NCBI GenBank assembly: GCA_965198865.1
Contig: CBDAQA010000022.1
Span: forward strand, 248,001-312,000
DNA from: CBDAQA01 sp965198865
GTDB lineage: Bacteria; Planctomycetota; Phycisphaerae; Tepidisphaerales; Tepidisphaeraceae
Direction of reading: 5' to 3'
Length of the DNA: 64,000 nucleotides
The position numbers and the translations under genes are program-made. Below are positions 1-8,317 of the stretch, piece after piece. The notes beneath the pieces are model-generated. The model was given only the letters and a program-made list of their open reading frames with translations. It did no database searches and had not been told where the DNA came from. The first letter of the stretch is position 1. Each line of letters starts with the position of its first letter.

Positions 1-5
1 CATGG

Positions 6-125
6 CGAGTGCTCCTCCCGGGCGAAACGGTGCCTTGGCGGCGAGTGACCCCTCGACCGCTCAACTATGATTGTGGCACACAAACTGTGACCACGTTTGC
101 ACCCAGGTTCCGCGAGGAGCACTCG
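6..125. repeat. Inverted repeat at window edge
   Basis: A 12-base arm at 6-17 (CGAGTGCTCCTC) has its perfect reverse complement at 114-125, about 96 bases apart. No ORF with coding character lies inside. It resembles the other palindromic extragenic elements of this window, but no second copy was seen here. Confidence 0.5.
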
Positions 126-242
126 GCTTGCATGGGTTCTCTGCTGTGGACGGCCCCGCCTGACGTCTGGTAGTCTCAGGAAGTTCGGGGTTGGCCACGC
201 GCGTCGCGTCGCCCGCTACAGAACGTCATCCGTTATGCAACC

Positions 243-698
243 GTGGCGGAGCGGGAATCACAACTCGACCGAGCCGCAGACTACGCCATGGCTGAGGCAG
301 CCCGGGTCGGCGATCCGGCGAAACTGCCGCCGGCCGTTCGCACCGTTCTGCTGGTCCATGCTGCCCAGGGCATCATCGACAACGGCGGCCTGCAATACTT
401 CTTCGAGTCCGACTGGCCCGATCAACCGCCGTATTCGACCTTCGTCGACGCATACCGGGCCATTGGCTCCGCGGCCGAGGCGGATGCCCTCGCCGCGGCC
501 GTGCTATTGTTCCCGTTCACCGAGCCGCACAAACACCAGCGCCGCCGCGACAAGTTTTTGGATCAGTTTCTAGAGGATGGTGGGCATCGGTCGGACAGCC
601 CCTTCGCGCCCTACACCGAACAACTCTGCGGCAACGATACAATCTGGAAAAAGCTAGCTGCATACGTCGCCAGCAACAGTGCGGCGTTCCCGCGGTAA
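243..698 (+). CDS. DUF4375 (DMP19-like) protein
   Basis: A 151-residue protein starting with GTG. The segment I-I-D-N-G-G-L-Q-Y-F-F at about residues 41-51 matches the hallmark 'NGGxxxFF' motif of the DUF4375/DMP19 family; members are small soluble proteins of unknown role, some suggested to mimic DNA. The rest is helical, Ala-rich and acidic, with no signal peptide or membrane segment. The GTG is the first in-frame start; an ATG at 235 is out of frame. The segment just upstream is partly duplicated after the stop codon (see the 699-1114 entry). The family call is from motif memory; function is unknown. Confidence 0.75.
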   Translation: MAERESQLDRAADYAMAEAARVGDPAKLPPAVRTVLLVHAAQGIIDNGGLQYFFESDWPDQPPYSTFVDAYRAIGSAAEADALAAAVLLFPFTEPHKHQRRRDKFLDQFLEDGGHRSDSPFAPYTEQLCGNDTIWKKLAAYVASNSAAFPR

Positions 699-1114
699 AA
701 CTCTCGGCAATCCGGAGGTTGCATGACCAGCCGTTGCTGTGGACCGGCCCCCGTCGCGTCCATGCCGCGTCGCGTTGCCCGCCGCCGATTGTCATCCGTC
801 GCCGTATAAGCCGGGGAGTTTTCAGAACCGTCGCGGATGAGCCCGGTGAGACGCCTGTCAGCCAGTCCCGATTAAGTCTCACCGCGCAAACCGTTATTCG
901 GAGACGGTTTAATTCCGATTCAAAGGCCGTGAGACGGGCTCAAAACTGTCTCATTTCGTCCCATTTCGTCCCACGTTGCTTAGACTCCTGGGATTGGCGT
1001 ACGCCTCAGCAGTGAGGGTGGACCCAGCAGCGGGGCCGTCGGAGGGCGGGTGGATCGTGTCGGCATCGTGAGGCTGGGCTGGGGCGCACTTGCCGGTATC
1101 ATGGCGGCCACTCC
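699..1114. other. Intergenic: partial duplication and a dispersed repeat
   Basis: No convincing gene. About 732-830 resembles 138-240 upstream of the DUF4375 gene: both contain a GCTGTGGAC-GGCCCC stretch, then a GCGTCGCGT-GCCCGC stretch, then GTCATCCGT. This suggests a tandem duplication whose second gene copy has been lost. At 939-973 lies CAAAA-NN-GTCTCATTTCGTCCCA, one of three copies of a repeat also found near 23,211 and 31,488. Confidence 0.45.
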
Positions 1115-2008
1115 ATGCTCCGGCGGAACGTGCTCATCTTCCACTCGGCCGCGCTGGGCGACTTCGTGCTGACCTGGCCGTTCGCGGTCGCACTGGCGCG
1201 GATCTACGCGCAGAGCCGGATCGTCTACGTCACGCACAAGGAGAAAGGGCTGCTGGCCGAGCGGGTGCTGCGGCTGGAGTCGACCGACGTGGAGGCGGGG
1301 TGGCACGGGCTGTACGCCGAGGCAGGCGACCTGCCGGAGCGCGCCGGGAAGATGTTGGCGGGGGCGCACGCGATCTACGCCTTCGGGCTAATGCCGCCGA
1401 CCTGGACGGCGAACGTGACCCGGCTGAACCCGGCGGCGAACTTGGTCGTGCTGGGGGGGCTGAGCGACGGGCCGGGGCACGCGACCGAGCAGTTGGTGGA
1501 GCAACTGGCGGCTCGCAAGCCAGAGTACGAGGCGACCCGGCAGATCCTGCGATCGGTGGCCGACCGCGGCATCGGCTACGGCCGGACGGCGGGGTCGGAC
1601 GTCGTCATCCACCCGGGGGCGGGGGCACCGGAGAAGTGCTGGTCGGTCGAGCGGTACGTCGAGCTGGCCCATCGGCTCATCGCCGGGGGACGGCCGGTTC
1701 GCTTCATCGTCGGTGAGGTCGAGCGCGACCGCTGGCCCGCGGCCGACCTTAAACGGTTGGCGGCCACCGCTCCGCTGCGCGAGCCGGCCACGCTGTTGGA
1801 CCTGCTGAGCGAGATCGCGTCGGCCGGCCAGTTCGTCGGGAACGACAGCGGGCCGGGGCATCTGGCGGGGATCCTGGGCGTGCCGACGCTGACCTTGTTT
1901 GGCCCGACTGACCCGGCCCGATGGCGGCCGTTGGGTCCAGCTGTTCGCCACCTGCGGCGGCAACCGATCGGCGAATTGAGCGTGGACGAGGTCTCCGCCG
2001 CCCTTTGA
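1115..2008 (+). CDS. Glycosyltransferase family 9 (heptosyltransferase-like)
   Basis: A 297-residue protein of the ADP-heptose:LPS heptosyltransferase family (GT9, GT-B fold). It would transfer a heptose or related sugar to lipid A core or another surface glycan on the cytoplasmic side of the inner membrane. The N-terminal segment with H-S-A-A-L-G-D-F-V-L-T (about 10-20) corresponds to the acceptor-domain loop. The C-terminal half has V-I-H-P-G-A-G at about 165 and the GT9 signature G-N-D-S-G-P-G-H-L-A near 247, followed by V-P-T-L-T-L-F-G-P-T. It is slightly shorter than typical heptosyltransferases (about 320-350). It stands alone, so the acceptor cannot be told. Confidence 0.85.
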   Translation: MLRRNVLIFHSAALGDFVLTWPFAVALARIYAQSRIVYVTHKEKGLLAERVLRLESTDVEAGWHGLYAEAGDLPERAGKMLAGAHAIYAFGLMPPTWTANVTRLNPAANLVVLGGLSDGPGHATEQLVEQLAARKPEYEATRQILRSVADRGIGYGRTAGSDVVIHPGAGAPEKCWSVERYVELAHRLIAGGRPVRFIVGEVERDRWPAADLKRLAATAPLREPATLLDLLSEIASAGQFVGNDSGPGHLAGILGVPTLTLFGPTDPARWRPLGPAVRHLRRQPIGELSVDEVSAAL

Positions 2009-2250
2009 GGATTTGGGCGCCCTCTGCTGATCGTAGCGCCAGGTCGGCGGTGGTAGCGGCCGCGCGGTTTCCCCAAACGCTCGCCCTACGCGGGACTAGG
2101 GGTCCAATAACATTTGACGTGGGTCCTAACGCCGCTCGACATTCCACGTCGATAGAGTAAGGTGCGTCCACTCGTTGCACGGACAAGACCGGGTAATTCG
2201 CTCCCGGAGGCTGCGGCCCGGCTTCGACGGTCAACGATCAAGGAACATCT

Positions 2251-2874
2251 ATGCTCGCCCGCATTCTGGCCGGCCCGGTCGTGGCGTTGGCGCTGTTCGT
2301 CACGGTCGCCCCGGAGGCCCGTGCCGACTTCGCCCTCGTGTCGCAAGACCTGACCCTCAGTACGAAGGACGACGTCGCCCACTTTGCCCTGACCTTCAAC
2401 CAGACCCCCGACTTCGCCACGCTCGACAGCATCGGCCGTCCGGCGAACTCGTTCCAGGTGGAGTTCGACGGGGCGATCGACCCCGCCACCGCGTTGCCGA
2501 CGGACCTGACGGCCGTCGTCCGCGGCGACGAGATCCACGTCGCCGACGCCGTCCGCGTCCGCTCGCCCGTGGGGGATGGCGGGGCCAACAGCGGCGGGTG
2601 GGGCCCGGTCGTCGGGGCCGTGCCGTTCTCGCTCACGGGCACCACCGTCTCGTTCGACGTCCCGCTCCAGGACCTCGGCTACGCCGGGGGCGAGTGGCAG
2701 GCGAACATCTTCTCGCTGTCGTACGGCGACCTCACCGCCCAGCAGACCGTCAGCTCGATCCCGGCGCCCCGGGCGTTCTGGGGCGGGCTGGCGGGGCTCA
2801 CCGTCTTGGCGGGGCTGTCGGTCCGTCGCACGATGGCCCGCCGTCGCGCGGCCGCCGGTTACTTCGTCGGCTGA
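2251..2874 (+). CDS. Secreted protein with PEP-CTERM-like sorting tail
   Basis: A 207-residue protein with a signal peptide (hydrophobic residues 3-22, likely cut after A-R-A-D). The beta-rich middle has no recognised domain. The tail is I-P-A-P-R-A-F-W-G-G-L, then a hydrophobic stretch and R-R-T-M-A-R-R-R. This is the architecture of a PEP-CTERM signal (proline motif, membrane helix, basic cluster) in the planctomycete variant, where 'P-x-P' replaces 'P-E-P'. It would be recognised by an exosortase and anchored in or sent to the outer surface. It overlaps the convergent DUF1259 gene by 16 bases. The sorting call is from the tripartite tail; the role is unknown. Confidence 0.65.
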   Translation: MLARILAGPVVALALFVTVAPEARADFALVSQDLTLSTKDDVAHFALTFNQTPDFATLDSIGRPANSFQVEFDGAIDPATALPTDLTAVVRGDEIHVADAVRVRSPVGDGGANSGGWGPVVGAVPFSLTGTTVSFDVPLQDLGYAGGEWQANIFSLSYGDLTAQQTVSSIPAPRAFWGGLAGLTVLAGLSVRRTMARRRAAAGYFVG

Positions 2875-3386
2875 GTGGTGGCCGGCGGCGTCGCCTGTGC
2901 CGTGAGCCGGGCGTCGCCGGTCCAGTCCAACCCCGCCTTGAGCAGCTTCGCCAGTGCGGTCGCTTCCCCCTCGCCCTGGAAGCGAACGACCATCACCCGC
3001 GGCTTGTCGGTCAGGAACATCGGGCTGACCGACGCCACCTGGATCATCGCCGCGGGGCGGATCGCGTCGAGCACGTCGTTCACCTCGTAGTCGGCGCAGC
3101 AGAACTGCCCGACGACGCGCGTCTTCCCGCACGAGCAGCGAAAGAACCGGAACTCCGACGCGATGCCCGCGGCGGCCGGGACGGCCATGCCGTCGACGGC
3201 GACGTCGAGGTCGTTCCGTGGGATCGTGAACGTACACACGTCGTCCTTCAGCACGCCGGCCGACCCGATGATCTTGTCGAGCGGCTTCCAGTCGTAGGGC
3301 GGGTCGGCCGTGTCGGCGGCGAGCGACAACGCGGCGATCGCCAGCAAGGCCAGGGTCGCGGTACGCCTCGGCGAAACGAAGGACAT
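2859..3386 (-). CDS. DUF1259 secreted protein (LppY/LpqO-like)
   Basis: A 175-residue protein from the ATG at 3386; the GTG six bases upstream is less well placed relative to AGAGG. It has an N-terminal signal peptide of about 24 residues. The mature part reads L-D-K-I-I-G-S-A-G, then P-R-N-D-L-D-V-A-V-D-G and Y-E-V-N-D-V-L-D-A-I, the pattern of DUF1259 (LppY/LpqO family). A Cys-rich stretch C-S-C-G-K...C-C in the middle is not typical of the family and might bind a metal or form disulphides. The tail is Thr/Pro-rich. Biochemical function is unknown. Confidence 0.75.
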   Translation of the reverse strand: MSFVSPRRTATLALLAIAALSLAADTADPPYDWKPLDKIIGSAGVLKDDVCTFTIPRNDLDVAVDGMAVPAAAGIASEFRFFRCSCGKTRVVGQFCCADYEVNDVLDAIRPAAMIQVASVSPMFLTDKPRVMVVRFQGEGEATALAKLLKAGLDWTGDARLTAQATPPATTQPTK

Positions 3387-3419
3387 CGGCACCTCTGGTA
3401 GGGTTTGTCAGGACGACCG

Positions 3420-3920
3420 TCACTTCTTACCGGCGGCTCGTTGGCGGCGGAAGAAGTCGGTCAGTTGGCCGGCGCACGCCCCGGCGCGCACGCCGGCAAG
3501 GACGGACGTCGCCCGGTGGTTCAGTCGCGGATCTGAGCAGAGTCGCATCAGCGTGTCGACGGCCCCGGCCTTGGCGTCGGCGCAGCCGTAGATCACGTGC
3601 GGCAGCCGGGCGTTCACGATCGCGCCGGCGCACATCGGGCAGGGCTCGAGCGTGACGACCAGGGCACAGTCGATCAGCCGCCAGCTGCCGAGCGTCATGC
3701 CGGCGCTCCGCAGGGCGACGATCTCGGCGTGCGCGGTGGGATCGGCATCCCGCTCACGCCGGTTCTGTCCACGACCGACGATCTGGCCGGTGGGGACGTG
3801 GACGACGACGCAGCCGATCGGCACCTCGCCGGCCTCGCCGGCCAGGGTCGCCTCGGCGAGCGCCTCGGCCATCCAATGATCCGCGGTGACGGCGTCGATC
3901 TCGGGCGTGGCGGGGAACAT
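3420..3920 (-). CDS. tadA: tRNA-specific adenosine deaminase
   Basis: Deaminates A34 to inosine in the wobble position of tRNA-Arg(ACG). The 166-residue protein has the zinc deaminase signature: H-A-E at about 64-66 (His ligand and catalytic Glu) and P-C-P-M-C at 93-97 (two Cys ligands), with the TadA-like ending F-F-R-R-Q-R-A. The start is the ATG overlapping the upstream gene's stop as TGATG; a GTG three bases earlier is possible. Tight spacing to the membrane-protein gene suggests translational coupling. Confident by motif and length. Confidence 0.95.
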   Translation of the reverse strand: MFPATPEIDAVTADHWMAEALAEATLAGEAGEVPIGCVVVHVPTGQIVGRGQNRRERDADPTAHAEIVALRSAGMTLGSWRLIDCALVVTLEPCPMCAGAIVNARLPHVIYGCADAKAGAVDTLMRLCSDPRLNHRATSVLAGVRAGACAGQLTDFFRRQRAAGKK

Positions 3921-4393
3921 CACGGCTGCGGCGGCAACGTTGGCGGGGCGGTGAAGAAGTCCTGGACGCTCGACCGAAGCGATGCCCCGCCCTCACGAAT
4001 CGAATCCTGAATCACGCCTGCCCGGGCCACCAGCATCAGGATCAGACCCAGCACCGCGATCGTCGCGTTGAACGCTCCGACCCCGACGGCCTCCCGCCAC
4101 TGCCGACCGCCGCGGCGGGCGAACGACAAGGTCAGGATGGCGCAGCACAACCCGGCAATCGCGCACCCGGATGCGCAGGCGAGGGCCGCGTAAAACTCGT
4201 GGCCCGAGAATGCGAGGTATCCCGTGCCGAGCACGGCGAGCAACGCGACGGTCCCCGCGCGGTGGGAGATCTGCAACAGGACTGCGGCAACAGAGCCAAC
4301 CGTTTCCGTGGTCGGCCGGCTCGACGGAATGTTGATGACGATCGGAAGGGCGAGGGCGTTGGACGGCGGCAGCTCGGCGTCGGCGGTGCTCAT
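3920..4393 (-). CDS. Predicted membrane protein, unknown
   Basis: A 157-residue protein with about three hydrophobic helices (near 45-65, 68-92 and 104-125) and a Pro/Thr-rich tail. I recognise no family. It sits between the NifU-like gene (13-base gap) and tadA (overlapping TGATG), so it is probably in one transcript with both. No conserved charged or metal-binding motif is visible. Confidence 0.6.
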   Translation of the reverse strand: MSTADAELPPSNALALPIVINIPSSRPTTETVGSVAAVLLQISHRAGTVALLAVLGTGYLAFSGHEFYAALACASGCAIAGLCCAILTLSFARRGGRQWREAVGVGAFNATIAVLGLILMLVARAGVIQDSIREGGASLRSSVQDFFTAPPTLPPQP

Positions 4394-4406
4394 GGGGCGG
4401 GCGCGG

Positions 4407-4676
4407 TCAGGGGACGGGCAGGACCCGGGTCACCTGTGGTACGCGCTCGCGCAGGTTCCGTTGCAGCCCATCGTGCAGCGTCATGGTGCTGCTCGGGCAG
4501 CCGTTGCACGCGCCGTGGAAGCGGATGTGAACGGTGCCGTCCTCCAGCACGTCGACCAGCTCGACGTCGCCACCGTCGGCCTGGATGGCCGGGCGGATGA
4601 GGTTCAGCGTCTCCAACACGCGACCGCGCCATTCGGGCTGCGTCTTGGAGGCATAAGGCGGGGTAGCGGTCGTCAT
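4407..4676 (-). CDS. NifU-like C-terminal domain protein (Fe-S scaffold)
   Basis: An 89-residue protein made only of the NifU C-terminal domain. Two such proteins could hold a [4Fe-4S] cluster through the C-N-G-C motif (about C57 and C60) for transfer to apo-proteins. The preceding segment I-R-P-A-I-Q-A-D-G-G-D-V and V-H-I-R-F-H-G-A-C match the family closely. I chose the ATG at 4676; a TTG two codons upstream is the only alternative. No IscS or IscU gene lies nearby. Confidence 0.9.
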   Translation of the reverse strand: MTTATPPYASKTQPEWRGRVLETLNLIRPAIQADGGDVELVDVLEDGTVHIRFHGACNGCPSSTMTLHDGLQRNLRERVPQVTRVLPVP

Positions 4677-4752
4677 AGACAAATGTACTCCGGACCTGCG
4701 GAGTTTAGCTATGCCGACCTGGGATTGCCACTGCGAACCGCTGGGGTGCCAA

Positions 4753-5601
4753 CTACCGCAGGACGTCGCGCAGCTGCTGCAGCTCGTGCGTCTGCGGGTC
4801 GTCGGGGTTGCTCTTGAGGTACCGGTCGAGCCAGACGCCGGCGGGGCGGGAATGCCCGCAGCGGGCCAGGACCAGGGCCAGGTCGCGCTGGAGCTGCTGC
4901 TGGTCGGGCCAGAGGAGCATCTCCATTTCCAGCATGGCGGCCACGTCGCTGAACTTGTCCTCGGCCCCGAACAGGTTCAGCAGGTTCTGCAGCATCCGCG
5001 TGAGCCAGTGGCGATGGCTGACGGGGCGGAGCATTTCGTCGGACCAGTCGACCTCGCCGCTGAACTGGCTGGCCACCTGTGTGCGGGCGTCGTCCACGCT
5101 GAGCACGCGGCCGCCGTTGAAGCAGTCGATCAGCAGCTTCTGCCCCTCTTGCCCGGGCGGGGCATCGTTCACCCCAACGAGGAAGTGGCCCGGCATGCCG
5201 ATGCCCCAACACTTCAGGCCGAGTCGGTCGGCCACGAGCTTGTAGACCAGCGTTAGCGTGATCGGCAGGCCACGGCGCGCCTGCAGGACGGCCGGGAGGT
5301 AGCTGCTGGCGGGGTTGAAGTAGTCTTCGGACTCGCCCTTAAACCCCTCCTCGACGAACAGCACCTCGTGGAGGTGGGCGAGCAGGGCCTGCGTCTGCCC
5401 GCCGCGCACCCGGCTGCGGACGCGGTCGGCCAACCCCTGCAGGTCGGCGCGGACGGCGTTGGCGTTCACGTCGCCCATCTGGTGCATGGCGATCGCCAGC
5501 GCGCCCGACAGCAGCCCGTCCGACGATGCGACCGCGGACAATTGCCGCCCGAGCAGGCGATAGGCGGCAGGGGCGCAGCAGAGCGGGCTGGTCAACAACA
5601 T
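4753..5601 (-). CDS. SirB1-like transglutaminase-fold protein
   Basis: A 282-residue protein of the SirB1/Transglut_core2 type. The central part contains N-P-A-S-S-Y-L-P-A-V-L-Q-A-R-R-G-L-P-I-T-L (about 96-116), then a W-G-I-G-M-P-G-H-F-L-V segment and an F-N-G-G-R segment, which match the conserved core. The C-terminal third is helical and TPR-like. Family members lack a proven enzymatic role. A GGAG ribosome site precedes the ATG. It stands between the NifU-like and CNNM genes on the same strand with gaps of 70-180 bases. Confidence 0.75.
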   Translation of the reverse strand: MLLTSPLCCAPAAYRLLGRQLSAVASSDGLLSGALAIAMHQMGDVNANAVRADLQGLADRVRSRVRGGQTQALLAHLHEVLFVEEGFKGESEDYFNPASSYLPAVLQARRGLPITLTLVYKLVADRLGLKCWGIGMPGHFLVGVNDAPPGQEGQKLLIDCFNGGRVLSVDDARTQVASQFSGEVDWSDEMLRPVSHRHWLTRMLQNLLNLFGAEDKFSDVAAMLEMEMLLWPDQQQLQRDLALVLARCGHSRPAGVWLDRYLKSNPDDPQTHELQQLRDVLR

Positions 5602-5776
5602 GTCGGTCTCCGAAGGGTCCTTCAGAACATCGGCCGGACGTTGACCAGTAGTGCAGAATCCGTGCCGGATGGTACCGAATGTCCAGTGGAATTGGGCAGG
5701 GTCGATGGGTCGACAGGTCTAATCCGCCTTCGCAGTCCGTCGCTTCGGGCGAGGGAAGGGAGAGATGGGCCGGAGC

Positions 5777-7090
5777 TCACGCCGTGGCGGGCACCGGGAG
5801 GGGTGCGTCGGCGGTTACGTTCGGCAGTTCGATCCGCACCCGGGTAACCCGCTGCGGCTCCGCGGCGAGCACCAGGTACCGCACGCCGCCCTGCTCGAAC
5901 GCGGTGCCGGCCGCGGGGATGCGGCCGAGGCTCGTCGTGACGAACCCGCCAACCGTGTCGAAGCCAGCGTCGTCGGGCAAGTGGAGCCCGACGACGGCGT
6001 TCACGTCGTCCACGTAGGCGCGGGCGTCGGCCTCCCAGGTGTGGTCGTCCAGCCGTTGGATCTGGGCCGGCTCGGCCGGCTCGTGCTCGTCGCGGATGTC
6101 GCCGACCAGCTCCTCCAGGATGTCCTCGATCGACACCAGCCCGGCCGTCCCGCCGTACTCGTCGAGGATGATCGCCAGGTGGACCTTGCGGATGCGGAAC
6201 TCCTGCAGCAGGTCCTTGAGGGCGGTCGTCTCCGGGACGAAGTAGGCAGGGCGCACGGTGCTGCGCAGGTCGAACGGGGCGGCGTCAACGGGCTGCCCGA
6301 CGTACGGCAGCAGGTCGCGCGCGTACAGCACGCCGACGATCCCGCCGTCGAGCGACTTCTCGTACACCGGCACCCGGCTGTGGCCCGACTGCTCCACGAT
6401 CCGCCGGACGTCCAGCAGCGTGGCGGGCAGCTCGATGGTCACCATCTCGGGCCGGGCGGTCATGATCTGGCCGGCGGTCGTCTCGCGGAAGTGGATGACC
6501 GACTCGATCATCGCCCGCTCCAGCGGGTCGACGACGCCCTCCTTCTGGCCCTGGTCGACGACGGACAGGATCTCCTCGCCGATCTCCTCGTTCAGCACCT
6601 GCAGGTCCGACTCCATCCCCCCCGACGCCCGGCGGAACAGCGCGTCGACGGCGTGGCTGACCTTCGTGATCGGCAGCAGGCCGATCCGCATCACCTGCAG
6701 CACCGGCATGAATAGCGCGATGTACGTCTCCCCGGCGTAACGGGCGGCGGCGTGGGGGATGGCGACCGACGCGAACAGCGTGATGACCGCCGCGGCCAGG
6801 ATCGACATCGCGTACTGGACCGACAGCGCCTCGCCCGTGAACGCGGTCAGGCGGAGCACGCAGACATACATGGTGATGTTGGCCGTCATCCGCGCCACGG
6901 CCGTGACGAAGATCAGGTCGCGGGCGTTGGCGGACACCCAGTCGAGGGCGATTGTCCCCCGGCCATAGCGGTCGAGCCGTTCGGCCAGCCGGGCCCGGGA
7001 GAAGTCGCGCAGGGCGTAGCTGAGCGTGGCGAAGAAGATCGCCCCCGCCGCCGCGGCGACCAGGACGCCCGCGGCCAGGTAGAACGTCAC
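5777..7090 (-). CDS. CNNM/HlyC-CorC family transporter (hemolysin family)
   Basis: A 437-residue inner-membrane protein. An N-terminal CNNM (DUF21) domain with about four hydrophobic segments fills residues 1-150. Two CBS domains follow, from about 195 to 330, including L-A-I-I-L-D-E-Y-G-G-T-A-G-L-V-S and E-D-I-L-E-E-L-V-G-D-I. A CorC_HlyC domain ends the protein (T-V-G-G-F-V-T-T-S-L-G-R-I-P). Family members are implicated in Mg2+ or Co2+ efflux. The GTG start overlaps the ybeY stop as GTGA, so translation is likely coupled. CNNM-type genes often follow ybeY in bacterial genomes. Confidence 0.9.
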   Translation of the reverse strand: MTFYLAAGVLVAAAAGAIFFATLSYALRDFSRARLAERLDRYGRGTIALDWVSANARDLIFVTAVARMTANITMYVCVLRLTAFTGEALSVQYAMSILAAAVITLFASVAIPHAAARYAGETYIALFMPVLQVMRIGLLPITKVSHAVDALFRRASGGMESDLQVLNEEIGEEILSVVDQGQKEGVVDPLERAMIESVIHFRETTAGQIMTARPEMVTIELPATLLDVRRIVEQSGHSRVPVYEKSLDGGIVGVLYARDLLPYVGQPVDAAPFDLRSTVRPAYFVPETTALKDLLQEFRIRKVHLAIILDEYGGTAGLVSIEDILEELVGDIRDEHEPAEPAQIQRLDDHTWEADARAYVDDVNAVVGLHLPDDAGFDTVGGFVTTSLGRIPAAGTAFEQGGVRYLVLAAEPQRVTRVRIELPNVTADAPLPVPATA

Positions 7091-7575
7091 CAACCGCGAG
7101 CCTCCGAACCGTTGCGCGTCTTGGACCGGTCGAACACGGGCCCGACCCCCAGTTTGGCGAGGATCTCGTCCTCCTTGCGGTGCATGCGCCGGTACTCCCG
7201 ATCGGTTCTATCGTCGAACCCGCACAGGTGCAACAACCCGTGTACGGCGTAGAGCAGCAGCTCCTGCCGGAGCGTCACGCCGTGCTCGCCCATCCGGCGC
7301 TTGGCCTCGGGCACGCACACCACCACCTCGCCGGCTGTCACGCGGCCCTTGGTGTCCTTGTCCAGCGGGAACGTCAGCACGTCGGTCGGGCCGGGGATGT
7401 CCATGAACCGCACGTGGAGGCCGGCCATCCGCCTGTCGCCGACGAGGGCGAGCGACAGCTCGGCCAGCGGCGGGGCGAGTAGGGCGTGGGCGGCCCTGAC
7501 GTGCCTGCGGAGATAGCCGACGTGCTCGCGGCCGGTGGCGGCGGTGAGGGTGAGAGATAGAAGGCGGCGGCTCAT
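7087..7575 (-). CDS. ybeY: Endoribonuclease YbeY (16S rRNA maturation)
   Basis: A 162-residue metal-dependent single-strand endoribonuclease needed for 16S rRNA 3'-end processing and ribosome quality control. P-T-D-V-L-T-F-P at 63-70 and H-G-L-L-H-L-C-G-F-D-D at 112-122 identify the family. The usual zinc motif is HGxLHLxGxDH; here the third ligand position is Asp122, not His. Asp can bind zinc, so activity is not excluded. The start overlaps the previous gene as ATGA and the stop overlaps the CNNM start. Its place in the phoH-pgpH-ybeY gene order supports the call. Confidence 0.93.
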   Translation of the reverse strand: MSRRLLSLTLTAATGREHVGYLRRHVRAAHALLAPPLAELSLALVGDRRMAGLHVRFMDIPGPTDVLTFPLDKDTKGRVTAGEVVVCVPEAKRRMGEHGVTLRQELLLYAVHGLLHLCGFDDRTDREYRRMHRKEDEILAKLGVGPVFDRSKTRNGSEARGW

Positions 7576-8039
7576 TTGCGGCCGGACCGTCGCTGGGTCT
7601 TGCCGATGAAATAGCCGCCGGTGCCGATCACGCCATGGCTGACGATCAGACCGACGCCTTCGAAGACCGTTTTGACCAGGTCAACGTGGTCGCGGACCAG
7701 TGCAACGATGATGACAACGCCGATGATTGCAGCCAAGATGCTCATCCGGGCGACGGCAATCAGTGCCATTTGCTTGGCATGAGCGTGGTCCACCAACTTG
7801 CTCTCGTGCGCGGCAACCGCTTTGAGCGCTTCGTCCGACAGGTGCCCCCGGGCGCGACCTGGGCCCATAAAGGTGAAGTAGGCTTGGAAGAGTGACGTCG
7901 CCACCGGTCGCTCGCCCTGCGAGAACGCGGTCACCTTGCGAACCAACGCGGTGCCCTTCCCGACCCGCCGCTCCCGCGCGTGCCCATCATCAAGACTTGC
8001 AGATTTGGGGTCGGAATCGGGCAGTGGGTGCTCAGTCAT
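7572..8039 (-). CDS. Small membrane protein, unknown
   Basis: A 155-residue protein starting at the ATG inside ATGACTGA, which overlaps the end of the preceding gene by eight bases; a longer in-frame extension to 8081 would overlap it further and is less likely. Residues 1-85 are polar; two hydrophobic helices follow at about 92-112 and 122-145. In gene order it holds the slot where dgkA often sits between pgpH and ybeY, but it has two helices instead of three and no DgkA motif, so I do not assign that function. Confidence 0.6.
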   Translation of the reverse strand: MTEHPLPDSDPKSASLDDGHARERRVGKGTALVRKVTAFSQGERPVATSLFQAYFTFMGPGRARGHLSDEALKAVAAHESKLVDHAHAKQMALIAVARMSILAAIIGVVIIVALVRDHVDLVKTVFEGVGLIVSHGVIGTGGYFIGKTQRRSGRK

Positions 8040-8259
8040 GACTGACCGATTGATACGACCGCTCGATGGCCGCCTCAACAACGTCCCAGGCGTGCTCGTC
8101 GGTCTCGGCTTCCTTGATCAAGTCAGTGGTGAGCTCGATCATCTGGTCGAGTTGTTGAGCCGCGCTGGATGAGCCATCGACCGTACTACGAGTTAAGACC
8201 AGTGCCTTGAGAAAGGCTTCCATTGGGTCCACGCGTTGTGGGCGACGTCGCCGTAACAT
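8032..8259 (-). CDS. Small acidic helical protein, unknown
   Basis: A 75-residue protein preceded by a good GGGAGG ribosome site. It starts M-L-R-R-R-R-P-Q-R and continues as an amphipathic, acidic helix-rich chain (T-T-D-L-I-K-E-A-E-T-D-E-H-A-W). No family recognised. It overlaps the next gene by eight bases and lies 58 bases after the 7TM-HD gene, so it belongs to the phoH-ybeY transcript. High GC at third codon positions and the overlap argue that it is real. Confidence 0.55.
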   Translation of the reverse strand: MLRRRRPQRVDPMEAFLKALVLTRSTVDGSSSAAQQLDQMIELTTDLIKEAETDEHAWDVVEAAIERSYQSVSHD

Positions 8260-8317
8260 TGCAGACCTCCCGTTTTGGAACGTGTCGATCCTAGCCGATC
8301 AAGTGGCTCTTAACCAC

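Noticed and set aside
7572..8039. DgkA-type kinase by gene position
   Set aside because: Two helices instead of three and none of the DgkA conserved acidic residues.
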